Shown one piece after another: positions 6,802 through 13,048 of a stretch of 22,674 nucleotides of DNA (within the stretch, counting starts at the first letter, position 1; every line of letters begins with the position of its first letter). The translations under genes were made by a program, and so were the position numbers. The notes under the pieces were generated by a model. The model did no database searches. It was not told the DNA's origin and saw only the letters and a list, made by a program, of their open reading frames with translations. Source of the DNA: Bordetella parapertussis (GTDB taxonomy: Bacteria; Pseudomonadota; Gammaproteobacteria; Burkholderiales; Burkholderiaceae_C); assembly GCA_945875935.1 (NCBI GenBank), contig CAMCNE010000032.1, positions 1-22,674 of the forward strand, written 5' to 3'.

Positions 6802-8085
6802 CTAGCCCTTGCGGCCCAGCTTTTGCAGCGCCTCTTCGCCGGCCCACAGCTCGTCGAGGTGGGCAAACTGCCACTGCTCGTTGGATTCGCGCCCGACGAT
6901 GCGGTCCGAGCATTTCGGGTCGGCCAGATCGAGCACGCGCGGGGTCATGCGCAGACCCTGCTTGATCGAGAAGAACACCTTCACCTCAGGTGCGGTGAGC
7001 TTGACCGGGTTTTGCTGAGTGACCACCGCCAGATAGCCCGAACGCAGCCGCACCATGGAGCCCACGGGGTAGATGCCCAGGCTGGTGACGAACGAGCGGA
7101 ACACGTTCTCGTCAAAGTGCCCCTTGGACCACGCGGCCATGCGGGTGATCGACTCGGCGGGGTCCCAGCCTTTCTTGTAAGGGCGGTTGGAGGTGATGGC
7201 GTCGTAGACATCGCACACCGCACCCATGCGCGCGAGCAACGAGATCTGCTCGCCTTGCAGCCGGTGCGGGTAGCCCGAGCCGTCCATCTTTTCGTGATGG
7301 TGCAGACACACATCGAGCACCATGGCGTCGACACCGCGGCCGGTGAGCAGCAGTTCATGGCCGCGCTCGGGATGGGTCTTCATGGTGCCGAATTCGGCAT
7401 CGGTGAGCTTGCCCGGCTTGTTGAGCACGTCGATGGGCATCATGGCCTTGCCCAGGTCGTGCAGCATGCCGGCCTCGGCGGCCAGGCGGGCTTGGGACTC
7501 GTCCTGGCCCATCTGCTTGGCCAGCGCCACCATCAGTGCGGCCACTGCCACCGAATGCATGTAGGTGTAGTCGTCGTGGGTCTTCAAGCGGGCCAGAGAC
7601 ACCAGCGCAGACGGATTGCGCCACACCGACTCGGAGATCTCGGCCACCATCTCGGCGCACTTTTCGGTGTCGATGGCTTTGCCCATGCGCGCCTCGTTGA
7701 ACAGCGACACCACCGCCTCGCGCGAGCGGGTGCACACCGCGGCAGCGCGACGCACCTCTTCATCGAAGGGCACGGTGGCCGGCGGTGCGACTTGCGCCGC
7801 GCGGGCGAGATCGGCCGCGGACTCAGCGTCCAGCGACTTGGGCGCGGCAGGCAGTGAAGCCGGCGCCGCAGCCACCGGCAAGCTGTTGAATGGCGTGGCG
7901 ACGTCGAGGCCCTTGGACACATCGATCCAGCACTCGGCCACGCCGCTTTGCTGCAGCTTTTTCAGATCTGCTGCATCGCTCAGCACGAACTTGGTTTTCC
8001 AGAAGGGATGGTCTACCCACGCACCACACAGTTCCTGCAGGTGCATGCCAAGCCGCAGCTGGTCAACGGATACTTTCTTGAGCAT
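6802..8085 (-). CDS. DUF3391 / HD-GYP domain cyclic di-GMP phosphodiesterase
   Basis: A 427-residue cytoplasmic protein. The N-terminus (about 1-60, MLKKVSVDQLRLGMHL and VDHPFWKTKF) fits the DUF3391 domain common in front of HD-GYP modules. A low-complexity Ala/Pro linker covers about 70-105. The HD-GYP domain follows, with H177, the catalytic HD pair in MLHDLGK (209-210), THPERG, HHHEKMDGSGYP (262-273, holding the GYP signature) and DAITSNRPYKKG. All metal-binding motifs look intact, so it should hydrolyse c-di-GMP. The ATG at 8085 is preferred to one ten codons upstream because GGGAG precedes it and the candidate promoter start site lies between the two. A riboswitch for the same nucleotide sits about 2.6 kb past the end of this gene, on the other side of the permease and peroxidase genes. 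Confidence 0.94.
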   Translation of the reverse strand: MLKKVSVDQLRLGMHLQELCGAWVDHPFWKTKFVLSDAADLKKLQQSGVAECWIDVSKGLDVATPFNSLPVAAAPASLPAAPKSLDAESAADLARAAQVAPPATVPFDEEVRRAAAVCTRSREAVVSLFNEARMGKAIDTEKCAEMVAEISESVWRNPSALVSLARLKTHDDYTYMHSVAVAALMVALAKQMGQDESQARLAAEAGMLHDLGKAMMPIDVLNKPGKLTDAEFGTMKTHPERGHELLLTGRGVDAMVLDVCLHHHEKMDGSGYPHRLQGEQISLLARMGAVCDVYDAITSNRPYKKGWDPAESITRMAAWSKGHFDENVFRSFVTSLGIYPVGSMVRLRSGYLAVVTQQNPVKLTAPEVKVFFSIKQGLRMTPRVLDLADPKCSDRIVGRESNEQWQFAHLDELWAGEEALQKLGRKG

Positions 8086-8105
8086 GTAGAGGCACTCCCG
8101 CCGGA

Positions 8106-8132
8106 GTATCGACATCTGGCTCAGGGACTTGA
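8106..8132 (-). promoter_or_regulatory. Candidate sigma-28 (FliA) promoter for the HD-GYP gene
   Basis: Read on the minus strand, TCAAGTCC (8132-8125), 11 bases and GTCGATAC (8113-8106) match the flagellar sigma-28 plan TAAAGTTT-N11-GCCGATAA at 5/8 and 6/8 positions. They also fit the pseudomonad form TCAAG-N12-14-GCCGATA with one mismatch. Transcription would start near 8099, at the Shine-Dalgarno GGGAG of the ATG at 8085. A palindrome, GGCTCA-N6-TGAGCC (8118-8135), overlaps the -35. Motif evidence only. Confidence 0.5.
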
Positions 8133-8172
8133 GCCGTGATGGCAGATCGATGCAGCTTGGCGCCGCGACATG

Positions 8173-8199
8173 AAAAAAGCCGCTGAGACAGCGGCTTTT
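8173..8199 (-). terminator. Rho-independent terminator of the cytochrome c4 gene
   Basis: A perfect 11-bp inverted repeat, AAAAGCCGCTG (8175-8185) with CAGCGGCTTTT (8189-8199), has a 3-base loop. Read on the minus strand it is followed by a run of six T residues. It begins 20 bases past the cytochrome stop codon and insulates the HD-GYP gene. With A/T tracts on both sides it could work in both directions. Confidence 0.92.
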
Positions 8200-8218
8200 C
8201 AGCTGGTGACTGGCAGGA

Positions 8219-8863
8219 TCAGCGGAAGCTTGACTGCTGCACGGTTTGCAACTCGCCGGGCAGCGAGCCGATGTACACGGCCAACTCCTTGAGCTCGGCG
8301 TGGGTGAACTGACGGGCCATGCCACTCATCACGGCATTCTTGCGACCCACCAAGGCGTTGCCATCGGTCTGGTAAGCCTTCAGAGCCACGTACAGGTAAT
8401 CAGAATGCTGCCCAGCGATCTTGGGGTAGTTGGGTGCGATGGGCTGGCTGTAGTTCTCACCGTGGCAAGACGTGCAATTGGCCTTCTTCACCAGTTCGGC
8501 CACGCGAGCCGAGGGGGCCGCTGTAGACGCAGGCGCTGCAGGACCGGCCTGACCCGCGTAATAGGCCGCCAGATCAGCCATGTCCTTTTCGCTCAGCGTG
8601 GCGGCAATGCCCTTCATGGTGGGGTGCTGGCGCTCGCCCTTTTGGTATGCGGTGAGAGCGGCAACGATGTAGCCCGTGCTCTGGCCGGCGATCATCGGCA
8701 CCTTGTGGATTTCGGGGAAGCTGGCCTGGTAGCCAGCAATGCTGTGGCAGCCAGCGCACATCTGAGCTTTTTTCTCGCCAGCGGCTGCGTCCTGGGCCAC
8801 AGCAACCGAGCAAAAGGTGCTGGAAATCAACACAGCCACGGCAAAGGAAATCAAAGTTTTCAT
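8219..8863 (-). CDS. Cytochrome c4-type di-heme cytochrome
   Basis: A 214-residue periplasmic electron carrier built from two similar class I cytochrome domains, as in cytochrome c4, which typically feeds electrons to cytochrome oxidases. A signal peptide ends at VAVA-QD (residues 20-25). Heme motifs are CAGCH (36-40) and CTSCH (130-134). Likely axial methionines lie in HPTMKG (M83) and NAVMSGM (M179). Repeated IAGQ and AYQ segments in both halves show the internal duplication. An Ala/Pro linker (105-118) joins the domains. The ATG at 8863 is preferred because it starts a clean signal peptide; an upstream in-frame start would add ten residues in front. It is transcribed divergently from the MoxR gene and has its own terminator, so it is likely monocistronic. 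Confidence 0.95.
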   Translation of the reverse strand: MKTLISFAVAVLISSTFCSVAVAQDAAAGEKKAQMCAGCHSIAGYQASFPEIHKVPMIAGQSTGYIVAALTAYQKGERQHPTMKGIAATLSEKDMADLAAYYAGQAGPAAPASTAAPSARVAELVKKANCTSCHGENYSQPIAPNYPKIAGQHSDYLYVALKAYQTDGNALVGRKNAVMSGMARQFTHAELKELAVYIGSLPGELQTVQQSSFR

Positions 8864-8904
8864 GGTCTGACGCGATAGAAGTGAGGGTGCCAAAACAGTC
8901 CCGG

Positions 8905-8930
8905 AGTATAGGGGGGCCCTTGCCTATACT
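8905..8930. promoter_or_regulatory. Palindromic divergent promoter region (cytochrome c4 / moxR)
   Basis: A perfect 8-bp inverted repeat, AGTATAGG (8905-8912) and CCTATACT (8923-8930), with a 10-base GC-rich centre. Each arm supplies the -10-like hexamer TATACT for one strand: 8925-8930 on plus, and the complement of 8905-8910 on minus. Predicted starts near 8937 (plus) and 8898 (minus) give leaders of about 23 and 35 bases. No good -35 boxes are visible, so an activator or alternative control is possible. Confidence 0.5.
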
Positions 8931-8959
8931 GCCCCCGCCTTTGACGACCGGACGAGCAC

Positions 8960-9814
8960 ATGAAGTTTCAGGGAACGCACGACTACGTGGCCACCGACGA
9001 CCTCAGGCTCGCGGTCAACGCCGCCGCCACGTTGGCCCGACCCCTGCTGATCAAGGGCGAACCCGGCACCGGCAAGACCATGCTCGCCGAAGAGGTGGCC
9101 AAATCGATGGGCATGCCGCTTTTGCAGTGGCACATCAAGAGCACGACGAAGGCGCAGCAGGGCCTGTACGAATACGACGCGGTGAGCCGGCTGCGTGACA
9201 GCCAACTCGCCAGCTTCGACGGCGGCGAGAAGGTGCGTGACATTCGCAACTACATCGTGCCCGGCGTGCTGTGGCAAGCCTTCACCGCCGATGAGCCGGT
9301 GGTGTTGCTGATCGACGAGATCGACAAGGCCGACATCGAGTTTCCGAACGACTTGCTGCGCGAGATCGACCGCATGGAGTTCTACGTCTACGAAACGCGC
9401 GAGCTCATTGCGGCCAAGCACCGCCCGCTGGTGTTCATCACCTCGAACAACGAGAAAGAACTGCCCGACGCCTTCTTGCGGCGCTGCTTCTTTCACTACA
9501 TCCAGTTTCCCGATGCCGCCACCATGCAGCGCATCGTCGAGGTCCACTTTCCTGAGCTGAAGAAGCAGTTGCTCGCTGCCGCACTGAAGCACTTCTATGC
9601 GGTGCGCAACCTGCCGGGGCTGAAGAAAAAGCCGTCCACCTCGGAGCTGCTCGACTGGCTCAAGCTGCTGGTGGCCGAGGACATCGCACCCGAGGTGCTG
9701 CAAAGCCAGGACGCATCCCTGGTGATGCCACCCCTGCTCGGCGCGCTGCTCAAGACCGAGCAGGACGTGGCCCTGTTCGAGAAGCTCGCACTCGCGCAGC
9801 GGCAGCGGCGCTGA
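8960..9814 (+). CDS. MoxR-family AAA+ ATPase
   Basis: A 284-residue AAA+ ATPase of the MoxR group, chaperone-like enzymes that remodel or insert cofactors into partner proteins, usually with a VWA-domain protein. Walker A is GEPGTGKT (33-40) and Walker B is VVLLIDEIDKAD (114-125). Sensor-1 is ITSNN (160-164), and the arginine finger region is FLRRCFFHY (172-180). The C-terminal lid domain is short. The VWA partner gene follows 115 bp downstream. The ATG at 8960 has only a weak ribosome-binding site (GGACGAG). It is transcribed from the divergent promoter region shared with cytochrome c4. The client protein is unknown. Confidence 0.94.
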   Translation: MKFQGTHDYVATDDLRLAVNAAATLARPLLIKGEPGTGKTMLAEEVAKSMGMPLLQWHIKSTTKAQQGLYEYDAVSRLRDSQLASFDGGEKVRDIRNYIVPGVLWQAFTADEPVVLLIDEIDKADIEFPNDLLREIDRMEFYVYETRELIAAKHRPLVFITSNNEKELPDAFLRRCFFHYIQFPDAATMQRIVEVHFPELKKQLLAAALKHFYAVRNLPGLKKKPSTSELLDWLKLLVAEDIAPEVLQSQDASLVMPPLLGALLKTEQDVALFEKLALAQRQRR

Positions 9815-9929
9815 GCACCGTGAAAACGCTGCGCGGGGCACACCGCAGTGATTCCCGCTGAGTGGCAAGGGCTCTTTGCTTTGACGAGGACATGACCCCC
9901 ATGGACTGTGGCCCCGCGGACATAGCGAG

Positions 9930-11117
9930 ATGCTGATCTCGTTTTTCCTCGCCCTGCGCGCGGCCAAACTGCCGGTGTCGGTGCGCGAGTTCCTCACGCT
10001 GCTCGAAGCACTGGAAGCCGGCGTGCTCAACGACGATCAGGGCGTGCCCACACTCGAGTCGTTTTATGCGCTGGCGCGGGCCACGCTGGTCAAGGACGAG
10101 TCGCGCTTCGATGCCTTCGACCGGGCGTTTTCGGCGTACTTCAAGGGCATCGAATCGCTGGCGGATTTCAGCGCCGACATTCCGGCCGAATGGCTGCGCA
10201 AGGCGATCGAGCGCGAATTGAGCGCCGAAGAGCGCGCTGCCATCGCTGCCATGGGCTGGGACGAGTTGATGGACACGCTGAAAAAGCGCTTTGCCGAGCA
10301 AAAGGAACGCCACCAGGGCGGCAACAAGTGGATCGGCACCGGCGGCACCAGCCCGTTTGGCGCCTATGGCGACAACCCGCAGGGCATCCGCATCGGCCAG
10401 GACGCGAGCCGCATGCGCAGCGCGGTCAAGGTGTGGGACGAGCGGCGCTTCAAGGACTACGACAGCGAGGTCGAGCTCGGCACGCGCGAGATCAAGATCG
10501 CGCTGCGCCGCTTGCGGCGCTTTGCGCGAGAAGGCTCGGCCGACGAGCTGGATCTGCCGGGCACCATCCGCGCCACCGCGGCCAATGCCGGTGGGCTGGA
10601 TCTGAAGATGGTGCCCGAGCGCCACAACCGCATCAAGGTGCTGCTGCTGATGGACGTGGGCGGCAGCATGGACGACCACGTGCAGCGGGTGCAAGAGATG
10701 TTCAGCGCGGCCAAGTCGGAGTTCAAGCACCTCGAGTTCTTCTACTTCCACAACTGCGTGTACGAGCACCTGTGGAAGCACAACCAGCGCCGCTACGCCG
10801 AGAAGTTCTCGACCTGGGACGTGCTGCACAAGTACAACCGCGACTACAAGCTGATCTTCGTGGGCGATGCCACCATGAGCCCGTTCGAGATCGTGCAGCC
10901 CGGCGGCAGCGTCGAGTTCAACAACGAGGAAGCCGGCGCGGTGTGGCTGCAGCGGCTGACCGAGGCCTTTCCGAAGTGCGTGTGGATCAACCCCGAGCCC
11001 GTCGAGTTGTGGAGCTACCGTCAAAGCGTGGGGCTGATCCAGCGCCTGATGAAAGATCGCATGTTCGCGCTCACGCTGCCGGGACTGGACGCCGCCATGC
11101 GGGCCTTGAATTCATGA
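9930..11117 (+). CDS. VWA domain protein, CoxE-like partner of MoxR
   Basis: A 395-residue protein with a helical N-terminal region (LISFFLALRAAKLPVSVREF), a basic middle section, and a C-terminal von Willebrand A domain. The metal-ion-dependent adhesion motif is DVGGSMD (242-248, DxGxS pattern), with a conserved FVGDATMSPFEI segment further on. CoxE-like VWA proteins act with MoxR ATPases in maturation or assembly of complexes. The 115-bp gap from moxR contains no terminator-like hairpin, so the pair is likely one transcript. The stop codon overlaps the tamA start by four bases (ATGA), which suggests translational coupling. Its own Shine-Dalgarno is weak. Confidence 0.92.
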   Translation: MLISFFLALRAAKLPVSVREFLTLLEALEAGVLNDDQGVPTLESFYALARATLVKDESRFDAFDRAFSAYFKGIESLADFSADIPAEWLRKAIERELSAEERAAIAAMGWDELMDTLKKRFAEQKERHQGGNKWIGTGGTSPFGAYGDNPQGIRIGQDASRMRSAVKVWDERRFKDYDSEVELGTREIKIALRRLRRFAREGSADELDLPGTIRATAANAGGLDLKMVPERHNRIKVLLLMDVGGSMDDHVQRVQEMFSAAKSEFKHLEFFYFHNCVYEHLWKHNQRRYAEKFSTWDVLHKYNRDYKLIFVGDATMSPFEIVQPGGSVEFNNEEAGAVWLQRLTEAFPKCVWINPEPVELWSYRQSVGLIQRLMKDRMFALTLPGLDAAMRALNS

Positions 11118-13048
11118 GCTGGCGTCGCCTGTCTGGCTTGGTCGCCGCCATGGCGCTGCTGATCGGCCTCGGCGGCTGCGCCAGCGTGTCGAAGTGGTTC
11201 TCCAAGGACGACCCCACCACACCCCAGGACGCACCGGTGCCCACGGTGCCGGTGTATCAGCTGGACATCGACGCGCCCAGCGATGTGCGCGGCCTGCTCA
11301 AGGAGTATCTCGACCTGTCGCGCTACCAGAACGCGCCGCAAGGCGATGAGGTCACCAGCCTCGAGATCGACCGCCTGATGTCCGCCGCACCGGCTCAGGT
11401 GCGATCGCTGCTGCAGACCGAGGGCTATTTCTCGCCGCAGGTGAAGGTCTCGCGCGATGGGTCATCGGCTGAGGACCCCGCGCCGGGAGCTACGCTCGCG
11501 AGCGCGCCAGCCAACGGCAAGCGCGCAGGCGATCTGCCTTTGCTGAAACTGCAAGTCGATCCGGGGCCGCAAACGCGGGTCAGCCAGTTCGAGTTCAACG
11601 CCCAAGGGCCGCTGCAGCAGTTGGCGCTGGCAGGCGACCTGCAAGCGCGGGTGCTGATGGCTCAGGTGCGCAATGAGTGGAAGCTGCCGCCCGACTTCGC
11701 CTTCACGCAGTCGGACTGGTCCAGCGCCAAGAACGCGGCCCTTGCCAAGCTGCGCGCCGACGGTTATCCGTCGGCCACCTGGGGCAAGACTTCGGCCACC
11801 GTCGACGAGGCCACGCGAACAGCGGTGCTGGAACTCACAGCCGACAGCGGCGACCTGTACCGCATCGGCCCGCTCGAGATCGAGGGCCTTGAACACTTTG
11901 GCGAAAGCGCGGTGAGAAACCTCTGGACGGCCCAACTCGGCGAGCCTTACCGGGAGTCCGACCTGATGGACTTTCAAGAGCGTGTGCAGCGCGCGGGCCT
12001 GTTCGAAGGCGCTTCGGTCTCGCTCGACAGCAACCCCGACACCTCGCAAGCAGCACCGGTTCAAGTGCGCGTGCGCGAGCTGATGCTGCAGCAAGCCACC
12101 TTCGGTGTGGGCGTGAGCGCCGACACCGGCCCGCGCCTGGGCGGCGAGTACATCCACCGGCAACCATTCGGCTTCGAGTGGATCGCCAAGAACACCCTCG
12201 AGCTCGGCGGCAAGCGCAAGTTCTGGTCGGGCGAGCTGACCTCGTACCCGCTCGAAGGCCTGCACCGCCATCTGATTTGGGCCAATGTCGAGCGGCTCGA
12301 CACGGTCGACGAGGTGCGCGATTCGTCGGTGGTGCGCGTGGGCGTGAGTCAGGACCTGCCACGCACCGAAAGGCTGGCCTTTGTCGAGTTCACGCACGCG
12401 CAGCTCGAGGCGGGATCCGACACCGGCACCGTCACCTCCAACAGCGATGCGGTTTCGGCCAACCTGAACTGGATCTACCGCGACCTCGACAGCGTGCTGT
12501 TGCCGACCAAGGGCAACACGCTGGCCACGCAGACCGCGCTGGGCTATGCGCTCAGTCGCAAGGACGACACCGGCACCGATGCCAACGGCCCGTTCGCTCG
12601 CCTGTATGCGCGCTACACGCTGTACGAGCCGCTGGGCGCCGCCTGGTACGGCACCGTGCGTGTCGAGGCCGGTCAGATCCTGGCCGACGACGCTGTGGGC
12701 ATTCCGGACACGCTGCTGTTTCGTGCCGGCGGCGAAGATTCGGTGCGCGGCTACGCCTATCGCTCACTCGGCCCCACCGTCGATGGCGCCTTGCTCAGCG
12801 GACGCGCGCTGCTGACCGGCAGCGTCGAAGTCGCCCGGCCCATCTCGGCGCGGTACCCCTCGGTGTGGTGGGCGGCCTTTGTCGATGCAGGCAATGCGGC
12901 CGACAACTGGCGGGACATGGATCCGGTGCTGGGCTACGGGCTCGGACTGCGCTGGCGCAGCCCGGTCGGCCCGCTGCGCCTGGACATGGCCTATGGTCAG
13001 GAAGAGCATGCCTGGCGCATGCATCTCAGTGTGGGGATCGCGTTTTGA
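11114..13048 (+). CDS. tamA: TamA, Omp85-family outer-membrane translocation/assembly protein
   Basis: A 644-residue Omp85 protein. TamA forms an outer-membrane beta-barrel that, with TamB, supports insertion of some outer-membrane proteins and envelope lipid homeostasis. The N-terminus reads LIGLGGCAS, a plausible lipoprotein signal with C22 as the first mature residue. POTRA-type domains occupy roughly 45-300 (for example LYRIGPLEIEGLEHFGESAV). The barrel fills the rest, including the late FRAGGEDSVRGY motif typical of Omp85 barrels, and ends in a C-terminal phenylalanine (LSVGIAF). The ATG at 11114 overlaps the VWA stop codon; the open frame runs further upstream but only inside the VWA gene. 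TamB follows with an overlapping start. Confidence 0.92.
   Translation: MSWRRLSGLVAAMALLIGLGGCASVSKWFSKDDPTTPQDAPVPTVPVYQLDIDAPSDVRGLLKEYLDLSRYQNAPQGDEVTSLEIDRLMSAAPAQVRSLLQTEGYFSPQVKVSRDGSSAEDPAPGATLASAPANGKRAGDLPLLKLQVDPGPQTRVSQFEFNAQGPLQQLALAGDLQARVLMAQVRNEWKLPPDFAFTQSDWSSAKNAALAKLRADGYPSATWGKTSATVDEATRTAVLELTADSGDLYRIGPLEIEGLEHFGESAVRNLWTAQLGEPYRESDLMDFQERVQRAGLFEGASVSLDSNPDTSQAAPVQVRVRELMLQQATFGVGVSADTGPRLGGEYIHRQPFGFEWIAKNTLELGGKRKFWSGELTSYPLEGLHRHLIWANVERLDTVDEVRDSSVVRVGVSQDLPRTERLAFVEFTHAQLEAGSDTGTVTSNSDAVSANLNWIYRDLDSVLLPTKGNTLATQTALGYALSRKDDTGTDANGPFARLYARYTLYEPLGAAWYGTVRVEAGQILADDAVGIPDTLLFRAGGEDSVRGYAYRSLGPTVDGALLSGRALLTGSVEVARPISARYPSVWWAAFVDAGNAADNWRDMDPVLGYGLGLRWRSPVGPLRLDMAYGQEEHAWRMHLSVGIAF

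Noticed and set aside
6733..7857. 374-codon open frame on the plus strand opposite the HD-GYP gene
   Set aside because: It is the complement of an intact HD-GYP enzyme, with His/Gly-rich, low-complexity translation and no family features.
8086..8325. N-terminal extension of the HD-GYP gene to earlier in-frame starts
   Set aside because: The extension crosses the cytochrome c4 terminator and the candidate promoter, and lacks the family N-terminus, which begins MLKKVSVDQL.
10190..11113. Upstream extension of the TamA frame
   Set aside because: It lies entirely within the VWA gene in another frame and is Arg/Gly-rich. The lipoprotein-like signal starts at 11114.
12178..13044. Upstream extension of the TamB frame
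   Set aside because: It overlaps the TamA barrel-coding region. The membrane anchor and family N-terminus begin at 13045.
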